The notes below the pieces were generated by a model that saw nothing but the letters and a program-made list of their open reading frames with translations, was not told the origin of the DNA and searched no databases. DNA of 64,000 nucleotides from Symbiodinium natans (taxonomy: Eukaryota; Sar; Dinophyceae; Suessiales; Symbiodiniaceae). This document shows, piece after piece, positions 10,593 through 22,438 of this stretch. Positions within the stretch are counted from its first letter, which is position 1; each line of letters starts with the position of its first letter. The DNA lies in the NCBI GenBank assembly GCA_905221605.1, contig CAJNDS010002313.1, positions 631,001-695,000 of the forward strand, written 5' to 3'. The position numbers and the translations under genes are program-made.

Positions 10593-12392
10593 GTAGCCGC
10601 CACAAACCGCAGCTGCAAGGCGTGCTTGCTTCACAGTTTGGAAGAGTCTTCCCAAATCGCTCGGCCAAGGTCTGCCAAGTGCGGGGCGCTCGGCGTCAGA
10701 ATTTTCATTGCGCGAGGACGCTAGACTCAGGGTTGAACTTTGACGGATGTTCACGTCTTCGGGTGCCTCTGAGCATTGTAATTTGGCAATGAATCAACGT
10801 AGGGGCAGTGCAGGCAAAGAGATTTGGATACCTGCGAGGTTTGGCAACGCTGGGTGCTCGACTGTGAGGACCCCGTGTTGGTGCAATTGGGGACTTCTCT
10901 AGGACACTGTCCCATCTGAGGTCCTTTTCATAGGGCGGCCCCCATTATCCAGGGAACCAAAAAAAGGACCCATAATTTAGAGACGTCACCACAGGGAGAG
11001 ATTGCGGGATGGGCTGATGGTCTGGAAGCCAAGATATTCCCGACACCATTCGGCACGGTAGAGGGGACACTTCTGACGGTCCCATTCCTCGGAGCGTTGG
11101 CATGGTGTTGCGGTAGTGGGGGGGGGGTTCTTCTCTCAAACCCCAAATCTCTCTTGAATCTCTCGAAGGCGTTCCCCTGAGAGGTTCAACTTCCGGGGAG
11201 GTATTGGCAGCGGTTCCGGCTCCGTGGAAGATGTGAAGTCTGGCTCTCGATGATGTGGGTTTGATTCTCTTGCAGAGCTCGCCCCCTAACCCCAAACCCG
11301 TGCAGTGTTGCAAGTGGTGATAATGATTGCAGTGGCCTGTCTGGGAGTCTGCACTGTACCGACCCAGCCAGCCGAGAGTTTTCGAACCCTTACCTGCTGT
11401 GCGCGAGTGTAGACCTGCAACGCTTGGGCTAGAGTCTAGAGTTCCCCACAGAGCACGGATTATGTCGGCTTCTGGGCTTTTAGGGGTTTACTAGGTCGAA
11501 ATGACCCTGCCTTTGGGTGTGACAACATGTTCAAGACGCAGAGGTACTGAGCACGCCATGTGAATGTACACACGCACGTTCTTGTATACAAAGCACGTGT
11601 GGGCATGCACAGCATGTGCCGAGGGCAGTTGCCGCATGGATGACAAAGCCGAATCCATCGCCGGAGGCGAGGTCGGGGTGGTTGAGCATATGATTGTATT
11701 GGGCAAGGAGGGCTCCACACTCAGATGTGCAGTGGAAGATTCGAGGAAGTGCTAGTTTCACTGCGCGAGGTGGAAAGTGTGCACTTTGCTCCTCCATTGC
11801 AAATGAGGCCCACGCCAAAAGTGCAATGAAGATGACGCCGAGCTGACCGAGCTATGACTAAACCCTTTTGCAAGGTCCACCAATGTAAACTGGCTGTGCG
11901 AATCCCACTTTCTCGCATAACAAACCTATCGAGGCTCGGATGTCTCGCAGCATTCCGTCCCTCCACCTCATCCACAAAAACCCTTTCCCCTGTTGTAAAC
12001 CCCCCCCCGCCCCCCAATATTAAATACTCCCCATACACGAGAACATATGTTAATGGGAGTACGCAAGATTCGGGGGTAGGGGGTGTACTATTTCGGGGGG
12101 AGGGGATTAGCAGACTGCTGAAGATCTCCGCTCAGATCTCCTTGTGGGTCATAGCATCTTTTCTTGATCAAAAATCATCCATGTTCCCTTAAATCTTAAA
12201 ATCTTTCCTCGTAAGTTATCCATAAACAGTTCAAAACCCTAAACCCTATAGGTTCAAGTTCTAAATCCTCCTCCCAAGCTTGGGGCTTGCGTGGCGCAGG
12301 CTGGGGGCCGCATCCTCGCCTCCAAGGCTTCTTGCGTCTCAGCGGGGGAGGAGCATCCAAATTCCTGAAACTCACAGTCCTTTAATTGTTTT
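10593..12392. other. No gene seen
   Basis: Unique-looking sequence with short CCCTAAA fragments (for example near 12235). Minus-strand open frames here are short and show no recognisable motif. Confidence 0.4.
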
Positions 12393-12467
12393 TGGGATGG
12401 TAATGGCGGGGGGGGGGGTACTATAATCCCTATGAAGGACTGCTAGTATAAGAGGGGGGCATCCCAA
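12393..12467. mobile_element. Family B element (short copy)
   Basis: The right end GGACTGCTAGTATAAGAG followed by GGGGGCATCCCAA matches the family B terminus seen at 44838, 61206 and 21030. The left end TTGGGATGG is degenerate. It carries the internal word ACTATAATCCCTATGAAGG shared with 44665-44815. Confidence 0.5.
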
Positions 12468-12496
12468 TGTATATCAAGGTGTGTATGTATATCTGT

Positions 12497-12705
12497 ATTT
12501 CCCCACCTTCGGTGTGGGGTCGTTAGATTTCAAACTCAACTCTTCTCCTCGCCCGGAACTCTTCTCCTCACCCGGTCTACTCCTCGCTCATCCCTGGAGA
12601 GCCCAACACTAAATGTCCCCGAAGTGCCCAGCCCCAGAGTGTCCCAGAAGTGCCCAACCCCAGAGCATCTCTAACAAGAGATGGTGGGGATGTTTGAAGT
12701 AAAAT
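12497..12705 (-). mobile_element. Dispersed repeat element, minus-strand copy
   Basis: Reverse complement of the element at 45945-46325. Shared blocks are the terminal hairpin CCCCACC-TTC-GGTGTGGGG, the ATTTCAAACTCAACTCTTCT block, GGTCTACTCCTCGCTCATCC, two short minisatellite units (GTGCCCAGCCCCAGAGTGTC) and the far end GGTGGGGATGTTTGAAGTAA. This copy has only about two minisatellite units. Confidence 0.75.
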
Positions 12706-15700
12706 ACTAAAATATATTTCATGTTTCTTTATTTTTGTACTTATGTATATATATTTGCACGGTGATTGAGCTCAGATGCTACTCAAGAATTCATAGTAGA
12801 ATGCGCTCGATTATTGTGTATATTGCTTTGTAAGGTCGAAGGCGGCGCTGATTGGCAAAGGAGGTTAGAATAATTTAAGCCGCACAAAGAACCAGCGACT
12901 ATTTGCGCTTTCAGACAGCAGTATCTTGTTTTGGGGAGCTTGGTTTAGGCCCTTTCACTGCTTCCTGCACTCGGCCCTCCAAAGCACCGTAATTCTGGAA
13001 GAGCTCCCACCAGCCAGAAACAAGCCGAAATCTTACCCCATCCGACAGCTTCTCCTGTAGAGTCACAGGACAGATCACCGGGTGGTAGCGAGAAGGCTCT
13101 AACTCCCGGTACCGAAAATCCACGGTCATACGAGTCATACTCTAGCCCTTGCAAAGCCTGCAATCGCAACCTCGTAGAAGGTCTTAATTGTGGGCTACAG
13201 CTACGGCTCCATCATCGGCGCTGCAGCAGCTGTGTGCAGCTAAGGGCAGGGGGCACCAAACGCTGGGCTGCGAAATGCAGACGTGCAGCCAGCCGAACAG
13301 CATGCAAGCATGCCCACAGCTTACAGATGTGCGCGCATGTAGCACTAAAGGGTGTGGGCCTTGCTATTTCTGAGAGTGTTTAGACGAAACCTATAGTTAG
13401 GGAGGAATGCGCAAAGAATCGTGCGAAAGGGCGGTGGAAAGGGTCGCCGAAGGGTCGACGTATGTTGGCTAGATTCGCATCATGTGTTGCCAAAGAAGGT
13501 TTTGGCCCAATACTCGTTGGCTGAGGGGGCCTTCCAAACCTTGCCTGTCTACAAAATACTACAAGAATGAGCAGTATTGCTGGTGACCTCCGGCACACCA
13601 CAAAAGAAAAGGCAGAGTCCAAGGTTGAGCGGCGGCAGGGTGGCAGTAGGCAAACGGTGGACCACCCCCCACAATTGATCATGGCGCACGTTGACTGATT
13701 AGCACTCAGCGCGCACACACAGAGACACAACCCGGAATGCACAAACATACCTGCGCGCACACGTACGTGCACACACACACACACACAATCACACACACAC
13801 ACATGCGCACAAGGTGTACACTTCATTCTCCTCAATGCACGCACACACCTCCGATCGAGCCAAGCATAGCATAATTCGTGTACAACATAGTTCCAGTGCA
13901 TAGAACTTTCGGCTGCTAGAGCCCATCGGCCTGTGACATTGAACCAAGCGTCATAAACCCAACTTTGTGCACATCTACTCACCGTTGCCAGCAAGGCAAC
14001 TAGAAGCCTTGAAACCCTTCATTACTGCAAGTCCCATGAGGTCCTCCTATTGTGTTGGGATTCGTTGCAGGTGCAAGGTTCAGGCACACGCAGGGCTTCT
14101 GAGCTGAGGCAGATATTCCGTCGGCCATAGGCCAGCAACTCAGCTCTGCATTTCCCCGCAACGTGCAAGCAGCGGAGAAACCAACCGCAACTCTATTGAG
14201 ACATCCATCAGCAGTGGTTTTGGGACTATGGGATTTGTGTTGCCATGCATGATCATCAAAACTATCGTGCGCTGTCGACAGGCAAGCAGCTCAGTGGGCA
14301 CCTCTCCAAATAATCACGGCCGGTCCGCTTTATAGATGCCTCTAAACATTTGCCATTTTGGTACCGTAAGGTATGTATGTATGCAAGGCCACCCCCCAAA
14401 AAAGTGAAATGTAGAACGACCTCCCACACCCCCCCCCCCCCCCATCCAACAAATACAAACACAGCAGGGTCACCACAGGTTTTGCGGCTCTTGCGCCGCC
14501 TCTTGACTATGGCCCCTGCCTTGGCTTTGTCGATCGTCGCAGTCTCTCTGGTTTAGGAGTAGCCCTGTTGCTTTCGGGAAGGTTGGCGATTCTTTTCGAT
14601 CTAGAGAGGCCTTAGGAAGAAGAAGCCGGTTGCGTGACAAATACAGGCTGCTTGATTTTTTGGGCGGGGTGGGAAAGGTCGAAAGTACTCGCGCCGTCGT
14701 GTTGGGGAGGAAGCCTTGTATTGAGGATGGGTTGGAGCGAAGTCCGCAGATCCGCGGCGATCTGTCACACCGTGCGAGCACCCGACTGAATCTCCCAAAG
14801 AACCGAAAAAGAATCTCGACTCAGCCAAAGAGCCTTACAACAAACCTAGAGCCCAAAGCCTAATAGCCACAAACTCTTCACTCCGGCCTCTAACCGCTGC
14901 CAACCGTTTGGGGGGCCGGGGTCAAAGAGTCAAAGACCTGCTTTCGATGCTTTTCCAAGGATGGGCCTTGTACATGTTCAACGCGCATAACCTCCGGGCA
15001 CAGGCCGGTGGCCACAAAGTCAAGGAGGGTTCTCAGGGACCAGGCCTCTCCTTGTGTCAGGGCTTGGGACTGTTCGCAGCTCTGACATAGTAGGGGGCGT
15101 GTAGGATTTCTACAAGGTTTGTAGAGGAGCCGGACGTTCACATGTTGTTTCATGGTTTGGTGTAGCGGCCGATGGTAGGCGGCACGCTCCGCCGGTCAGC
15201 CAAAGCTGCTCTTGGCCTGGTGCTGAGCTGGAGATCTTCAGGGGTGCTCGGCGCTTTTTGCAGTCGGTGGGGCTGCAAATCACAGGCGGCCAGGCTATCT
15301 GCCAGCACTGGGAGTGGTACAAGCGTCCAACCCGCCCAGGGTACGAGTTCGTTATATGCAAGCCCCGGTAAGCCATTATGTTGTTGCTATCAGCTAAATA
15401 ATGCCGCCTGTAAAGGATCAATTGGGCAACTTGCAAGTATATTTACACCCGAACCTCAAAAAGGTAGTATGTAGCGGCAAAAGAAGCAACGGAGGTCGGC
15501 ACCAAGGACGAGTTCTGCTCGATGAAGTCGTTCCGAAGTCGCTCAGCAGCCTGTAGTCCATCAGTGCGAAGGGTTTTGGGGAGGAGTTCAGGGGATTGAC
15601 GCGCATTTTGGGGTTTCGGGATTTTGGAAGGGAACGGTAAGCCCGTGCACCTTCAGCCTTCATAGTTGTGAGTGTGTGAAGGTCCAGGTCCAACTCAGTT

Positions 15701-16308
15701 CCCCCACCCTGACCATCCACGTCATATGTTTGCGTGGAGTGGTCGTGTGGTGCGTGACCATGCGCCCAGGCTTTGCCGAGTCTTTGCACTGGGACTCAGA
15801 CAGGGTGTGGCGGGGGGACAAGGCTGCAATCTCCATCAGGTTTGCCAAGCAAGTCGTTTCGCAAAGGACGTTTTGAGTCGGTTTCCTCCCCGGGGTTTCA
15901 GCATAGTCAAGGGAGATAGACTCGGATGCCGAAACTGTAAAATTCCTGGCTTGCCGAACGCAGAGCTCCCTGTTTGGTTTGTTGGAGGTCTTGCCGGCAA
16001 TAGTCACCCCCAAGAAGAACCCCCACATCCTTCATGTCTATCATCCCACACTTCGACTTCTGACGGTGATGCCCTCCGCCACGTAGCAGTTGCACCGAGA
16101 GGCCCGGCCCCAAAGACATGCACGTGATCGAGGGGGCCGCTGCCCTGGATCAGGGAACATGTGGCTGTTCAGGGTCGAGCTTCTCGAAACCCTGACCAAA
16201 ACATTGGCATTTCCCTAAAAAGAGGTAGGCAGCACCCCAATTATACCCACAACATACGATAACTTCCCCTCCCAAAAAACTATCTTCTGAGAGTTGAGAG
16301 TTGAGTAA
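12706..16308. other. No gene seen
   Basis: CA/GT microsatellites near 13709-13803, a poly-C run near 14430-14443, otherwise unique sequence. The longest open frame (minus strand, 13380-13994) runs through the CA repeat and is not credible as a gene. A minus-strand stretch at 12911-13138 has reasonable composition, but I recognise nothing in it. Confidence 0.4.
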
Positions 16309-16418
16309 GGGCTTTAGAGGGCTCCATGGGGGATTTGAACTGAACTGTTCACCAGTATAGTATAGCCTTCTGTATGAAGCGGCCGATGACTTAGATCAAC
16401 CGCGCTAGCCCCTAGGTA
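16309..16418 (-). pseudogene. tRNA-like degenerate sequence (tRNA pseudogene or SINE head)
   Basis: On the minus strand the sequence has a box A-like TAGCGCGGTTGATC, and about 70 bases later a box B-like AGTTCAAATCC. The outer ends, AGGGGCT and AGCCCTCT, nearly pair as an acceptor stem. The T stem does not pair and the anticodon arm is poor, so this is not a working tRNA. Confidence 0.3.
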
Positions 16419-17716
16419 CAGCCTCCTTCGGCTTAAGGGAGCATTTGAGAGAACTGGATGACACTTTAGATCCCAACCCTACGTCCTTGCTATCGGTTCT
16501 GGGCTTTCGTCCCAGAGCTTGCAGACCGTTGAGAGGTTGAAGCGCTGTTCATTTTTGTTTTGTTTTGCGGCGTTTGTCCGGACAGGGGGGGCGGGGGCTG
16601 TGGAATAATTTTTCACCGCCAATTGAAAAGTTAGCAAGAGTCACCATCTCCAGTCTCACTGCGAAGGCTAACCATTTCCAGCTCTACAGCTACCTACCCG
16701 AGGTGCGGTCCTTAGATACGGATACGTTGCTTGTGACTCATGGCCAATACGCTGCGCGCTCGAGCGGGTCAGCCCTGGTAGATTTGGACGTCTTGACTTT
16801 ACACCAAACGCCATGCCAGGCCCTGACGAAATGGGTCGTGGCCAGCTACAAGGCATGGTTTAAGGGGGAGCTTAGGTACCTGACAGCAGCATGCAGGCTA
16901 AGGATGTCCGACGGCTGGACCGGGCACGTGAGAGAGATAGAGAGAGGTGTGCCCCCAGAAAGAAAGAAGGAAAGAAAGAAACAAAGAGAGTGTAGAGAAG
17001 CAAACAAAAAATGTGGGAGCATTGATTTGGCCTCAGACTCATATCACCCTTACACTCATCACGCCCAGTTCAGTCTCACGCCAGCCCAGCAGGCCTGCTG
17101 ACACGCGCCCGTCAGGGCGACCCCCCCAGAAGCTTATAAGTTTGTGGAAAGAGGGAAGGCTGGCTGTGGTTGTCGTTTGGCTCCACCTTTCCCCTTCCTC
17201 GAAAGGAGGGGGGGAGACCGACCAACACCCGGGTGTGCCGCCGGGGGGGGGGGGGGAGGGGGAGGGGAAGGCTTTTGAATGCCCGCGAAAATCGCAAGGA
17301 GGCCTTGTGCTGTGGCTGCATAGTCAGTTAGCTACTTAATTAGACACTTACTAATTTTTGGCCTCATAGCTCGCGGCAGCCTGGGATTCTCCTAGATTGA
17401 GCAACGAGGGAAAGGGCCGCAAACCCTTTTGGGCCAGCGTGCCTGCCCTTTGACATGGAATCCTTGCTTGGCTGGGCCCTGAAAGTTATGCTTAGGTTGT
17501 GTTTGCAATCTTGAGGTGGCAAGCCTTCGCGAGTTTGCTGCCGGCAGGCTGGTGTTTTTTCAGGGCGCGCGTTTCTTCCTCAAAGGCAGCGCTGCTTTGT
17601 TAGGTCTGCGCAGGCTTCTCCACAAGACGCGGGCAACTTTCGGATGTGCATCAAGTGCATTCTAGAGACGGTTGAATCAGAGGCACCTCTTGCACCTCAG
17701 CACTTCTTTCTGATTT
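16419..17716. other. No gene seen
   Basis: A GA/AAAG purine tract at about 16930-16995 and a poly-G tract at about 17240-17262. The 178-codon open frame at 16565-17101 is partly low complexity and matches no family I know. Confidence 0.4.
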
Positions 17717-17964
17717 GGGATACTCCCCATGATCCTGACAGTCCTTAATAGGGATTATAGTGGGGTTACAGGGATTATGGCGGGGTTACTAGAATCCCAA
17801 TTTAGTCCCTGTTAGGGATTACAGTAGGGGAGCACACGGGCCCAAAGCCTCCCGGCTGATGCTCATGATGCTCTCCCAGCAGCTGATGCTCATGGGTTTG
17901 CTTCCAGCACATGAGCTGCGTTTTTTTTTAGGCGCTCGAGCATAGGTACTTTGCAGCGGACATT

Positions 17965-18340
17965 ATTATTGTCCGCGGAAGGGGTGAAGAGGTGAACAAG
18001 ATTCCGCGGAAGGTCGCGGAAGGGTCTGCGGAAGGCGTGGTGTCCGCGGAAGGCTCGCGGAAGGGCGGCGTGCTTGAAACTTAGATATAATGGATGCCCA
18101 ACATGCCGGCAACCGTTTCGGAGAGCGGATCTGCGCGGAAGGCCCGCGGAAGGGTTGCGGAAGCTCCGCAGAAGGCGACGGGTCGTTTTGGAGGCCTAGA
18201 GTCCATGCCTCATCCTCATATACACATGATACACTCATTTCTGTTTCGGGCCGGGTGCGAAGGTGGAATCGCGTTTTTCCGCGGAAGGCTCGCGGAAGGA
18301 ACGCGCAACACGCCGCGGAAGGGTCCGCGGAAGGGTTATA
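17965..18340. repeat. CCGCGGAAGG repeat cluster
   Basis: More than ten copies of GCGGAAGG, many preceded by CC to give the palindromic core CCGCGG, irregularly spaced inside the block bounded by family B ends. No plausible protein is encoded. Confidence 0.7.
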
Positions 18341-18371
18341 ATGTCCATCGATTCATGCTAGAGCAAAAAAA

Positions 18372-20985
18372 CACGGCTCACATGGGCCCAAAGCCTCCCA
18401 GCTGATGCTCATGATGCTCGCGTTCGGCAGTTCGCTTCAGGCACACGGGCTTGGAGCCTCCCAGCTGATGCTCATTATGCTCGTGTTCGGCTGTTTGCTT
18501 CCATCACACGGGCCCGAAGCCTCCCCGCTGATGCTCATGATGCTCGCGTTCGGGGTTCGCTTCCAGCACACGGGCCCAAAGCCTCCCAAAGCCTCCCAGC
18601 TGATGCTCATGATGCTCGCGTTCGGGGGTTCGCTTCCAGCACACGGGCCCAAAACCTCCCAAAGCCTCCCAGCTGATGCTCATGATGCTCGCGTTCGGGG
18701 GTTCGCTTCCAGCACCCGGGCCCAAAGCCTGCCAGCTGATGCTCATGATGCTCGCGTTCGGGGTTCGCTTCCAGCACACGGGCCCAAAGCCTCCCAAAGC
18801 CTCCCAGCTGATGCTCATGATGCTCGCGTTCGGGGGTTCGCTTCCAGCACACGGGCCCAAAACCTCCCAAAGCCTCCCAGCTGATGCTCATGATGCTCGC
18901 GTTCGGGGGTTCGCTTCCAGCACCCGAGCCCAAAGCCTGCCAGCTGATGCTCATGATGCTCGCGTTCGGGGTTCGCTTCCAGCACCTCCCAAAGCCTCCC
19001 AGCTGCTCATGATGCTCGCGTTCGGGGGTTCGCTTCCAGCACGGGCCCAAAGCCTCCCAAAGCCTCCCAGCTGCTCATGATGCTCGTGTTCGGGGGTTCG
19101 CTTCCAGCACACGCCTCCCAGCTGATGCTCATGATGCTCGCGTTCGGGGGTTCGCTTCCAGCACACGGGCCCAAAGCCTCCCAAAGCCTCCCAGCTGATG
19201 CTCATGATGCTCGCGTTCGGGGGTTCGCTTCCAGCACACGGGCCCAAAACCTCCCAAAGCCTCCCAGCTGATGCTCATGATGCTCGCGTTCGGGGGTTCG
19301 CTTCCAGCACCCGAGCCCAAAGCCTGCCAGCTGATGCTCATGATGCTCGCGTTCGGGGTTCGCTTCCAGCACCTCCCAAAGCCTCCCAGCTGCTCATGAT
19401 GCTCGCGTTAGGGGGTTCGCTTCCAGCACGGGCCCAAAGCCTCCCAAAGCCTCCCAGCTGATGCTCATGATGCTCGCGTTCGGGGTTCGCTTCCAGCACA
19501 CGGGCCCAAAGCCTCCCAAAGCCTCCCAGCTAATGCTCATGATGCTCGTGTTCGGGGGTTCGCTTCCAGCACACGGGCCCAAAGCCTCCCAGCTGATGCT
19601 CATGATGCTCGTGTTCGGGGGAAGCACACGGGCCCAAAGCCTCGGGGTTCGATTCCAGCACACGCCCAAAGCCTCCCAAGCCTCCCAGCTGATGCTCATG
19701 ATGCTCGCGTTCGGGGGGTTCGCTTCCAGCACACGGGCCCAAAGCCTCCCAAAGCCTCCCAGCTGATGCTCGTGATTCTCGCGTTCGGGGTTCGCTTCCA
19801 GCACACGGGCCCAAAGCCTCCCAAAGCCTCCCAGCTGATGCTCATGATGCTCGCGTTCGGGGGTTCGCTTCCAGCACACGCGCCCAAAGCCTGCCAGCTG
19901 ATGCTCATGATGCTCGCGTTCGGGGGTTCGCTTCCAGCACACGGGCCCAAAGCCTGCCAGCTGATGCTCATGATGCTCGCGTTCGGGGGTTCGCTTCCAG
20001 CACACGGGCCCAAAGCCTCCCAAAGCCTGCCATGCTCATGATGCTCGTGTTCGGGGGTTCGCGTCCAGCACACGGGCCCAAAGCCTCCCAAAGCCTCCCA
20101 AAGCCTCCCAGCTGATGCTCATGATGCTCGCGTTCGGGGCTTCGCTTCCAGCACACGGGCCCAAAGCCTCCCAAAGCCTGCCAGCTGATGCTCATGATGC
20201 TCGCATTTGGGGGTTCGCTTCCAGCACACGGGCCCAAAGCCTCCCAAAGCCTGCCAAAGCCTCCCAGCTGATGCTCATGATGCTCGCGTTCGGGGCTTCG
20301 CTTCCAGCACACGGGCCCAAAGCCTCCCAAAGCCTGCCAGCTGATGCTCATGATGCTCGCATTTGGGGGTTCGCTTCCAGCACACGGGCCCAAAGCCTCC
20401 CAAAGCCTGCCAGCTGATGCTCATGATGCTCGCGTTCGGGGTTCGCTTCCAGCACACGCGCCCAAAGCCTGCCAGCTGATGCTCATGATGCTCGCGTTCG
20501 GGGGTTCGCTTCCAGCACACGGGCCCAAAGCCTCCCAAAGCCTCCCAGCTGATGCTCATGATGCTCGCGTTCGGGGGTTCGCTTCCAGCACCCGAGCCCA
20601 AAGCCTGCCAGCTGATGCTCATGATGCTCGCGTTCGGGGTTCGCTTCCAGCACCTCCCAAAGCCTCCCAGCTGCTCATGATGCTCGCGTTAGGGGGTTCG
20701 CTTCCAGCACGGGCCCAAAGCCCAGCTGATGCTCATGATGCTCGCGTTCGGGGTTCGCTTCCAGCACACGGGCCCAAAGCCTCCCAAAGCCTCCCAGCTA
20801 ATGCTCATGATGCTCGTGTTCGGGGGTTCGCTTCCAGCACACGGGCCCAAAGCCTCCCAGCTGATGCTCATGATGCTCGTGTTCGGGGGAAGCACACGGG
20901 CCCAAAGCCTCGGGGTTCGATTCCAGCACACGCCCAAAGCCTCCCAAAGCCACCCAGCTGATGCTCATGATGCTCATGTTCGGGG
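18372..20985. repeat. Satellite array with about 60-75-bp units and higher-order structure
   Basis: Tandem units built on GCTGATGCTCATGATGCTCG, then CGTTCGGGGGTTCGCTTCCA, then GCACACGGGCCCAAAGCCTC. Units differ mainly by how often CCCAAAGCCTCC is repeated. The variant CACCCGAGCC recurs at about 18921, 19308 and 20589, and the deletion variant GGGGGAAGCACACGGG recurs at about 19617 and 20885, showing segmental copying of multi-unit blocks. Long open frames exist on both strands only because the unit lacks stops. Diverged founder-like units lie at about 17835-17920. Confidence 0.95.
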
Positions 20986-21117
20986 AATCCCTAGTTAGGA
21001 GCTGTTAGTATAAGGGGGAACCGTCCCAAGTTCTAATCCTTGCACCAGGCACCTCCAGAAGCTGGAAAAGGCCGTCGGCCCGTTTCAGAGTCGAGGGTTC
21101 AGGATGCAGGGTGAAGG

Positions 21118-21149
21118 GTTTAGGGTTTAGGGTTTAGGGTTTAGGGTTT
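21118..21149 (+). repeat. Interstitial telomere-like array, TTTAGGG orientation
   Basis: Four units, followed at once by the hairpin CATCAGGACT-TGT-AGTCCTGATG and a run of eight A bases before GGTTTATAGGG. Confidence 0.9.
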
Positions 21150-22340
21150 TGCATCAGGACTTGTAGTCCTGATGAAAAAAAAGGTTTATAGGGTCGTGTG
21201 TGGAGCCGTTTTGTTGTCACACACCACCAGGAAGCACGCAAGCGCAACGGGTTCGTCGCCTGAATTTCTCAGGCAAAGAGAAGAAAACCAGAGAGCGACA
21301 CAAAACACGCCCGAGTGAGAACGAGAGCGGGAGGAACAGCAACAGCGACGGAGAGAGCCAGAAACTCTGTAAACATCCTTGGGGCCCCCGCCCCACAGTT
21401 GCATTCAGTTGCCCTGTATCAGAATTAAAAATGAGTTTCCAAATGTTCATGGGATTCGTTTAGGTTTTCATTGTTTCAAGGATGCGGCAGAGAAGTCTTG
21501 ATGCAGTTTTGCCTTCCCAAGATAATCGCCGCGAGCATCACTAAGCCCCAAACCCTATAACCCTAAGCTTGCTGAGTGTCGAAACCCTAGAGGTCCCGTG
21601 CGCCCCAGCGTAGGCCTGAGAAACCCGCAGGTTCAAGGCAGACTGAAGTCCACCACAAGGGTGTTCAGTCTTCTATTGAGCTTGGGAACCCTAATAGTCG
21701 GGTTTAGGGTTTAGGGCCAGTTTGGGGTTTAGGGTTTAGGGTCATGAAAAAACACTCTTCAACGGGCCAAGTCCCACGGGAAGCATTCAAGCCTCGGACC
21801 AATAAGAACAACTCTGAGGATCTAGCACGAGCTCTATCACATCTAAACATGTGTTGCTACAGCATGTTTAGCTCAACTTGGACTACGAGTCAATGGGCAG
21901 CTTAACAGCGGGTCTGTGCTATTTAAGTGTATTCATGGCCGACCAAGGGCAATTCCCCCAAAGATGAAAATCTATCTGCTCGAGACAGCGAGTTGTATCG
22001 AGTGACAGGCGCCCACTCCCACCAACGAGTGATCTGAACGAAAGTTAATGACACAAGGCCGGCTTCTCACTTTGCTCGGAGATGCGCCAGGTGGTGTACA
22101 GTTATATCAAGCTGACACGCCAGCAACCCCTGACGGCAAATTCGCCTGACTCTGGATTCGGAGAACAATTGTATCATTCATTGCCTTCAGTCATGTCATC
22201 CCTTCAGCTTGCGGACAGGAACCCGATTTTCGATCAGATCCGGAGAATCAGGTTGCACTCTGCGCGCAAAGAGCACGCCGCACCCGAGAATGCCGGCTGC
22301 TAGGATCAGAGCTCCACAGCCTGTCCGGATGAAGAAGCTC
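21150..22340. other. No gene seen
   Basis: Includes two more TTTAGGG stretches at 21701-21742 and a short CCCTATAACCCTAAG motif at about 21550. No convincing ORF. Confidence 0.45.
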
Positions 22341-22438
22341 ACTGTTGGTTAGCAAGGAATGAGGGAATTAGGGCCCTATGTATACCCTTTAAGGGATTAT
22401 ATCGGGTACCTCATTCCCATTTCCTACTAACCAACAGT
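22341..22438. mobile_element. Family C MITE-like element, copy 1
   Basis: ACTGTTGGTTAG at the left is perfectly inverted as CTAACCAACAGT at the right, and similarity extends inward (AGGAATGAGGGAATTAGGG). 98 bp, no ORF. The second copy is at 53763-53871. Confidence 0.7.

Larger units (their letters stand above)
17717..21030. mobile_element. Oversized family B element enclosing a satellite array
   Basis: The left edge (GGGATACTCC, CCTGACAGTCCTTAATAGGG, 17717-17756) and the right edge (GGAGCTGTTAGTATAAGGGG then GAACCGTCCC, about 20998-21027) match the two inverted ends of family B, whose compact copy is at 44612-44838. Everything between, about 3.2 kb, is tandem repeat. The flanks TTCTGAT (left) and TTCTAAT (right) could be a decayed target-site duplication. 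No transposase is present. Confidence 0.5.

Noticed and set aside
13380-13994. 204-codon minus-strand frame
   Set aside because: It runs through a CA repeat and has no recognisable domain; length is explained by low complexity.
18372-20985. CRISPR-like array
   Set aside because: Units are contiguous satellite repeats without unique spacers, in a eukaryotic context.
18437-20998. Many long open frames on both strands over the satellite, with repeated peptides
   Set aside because: The repeat unit lacks stop codons in several frames and all frames repeat; no start context or family resemblance supports coding.
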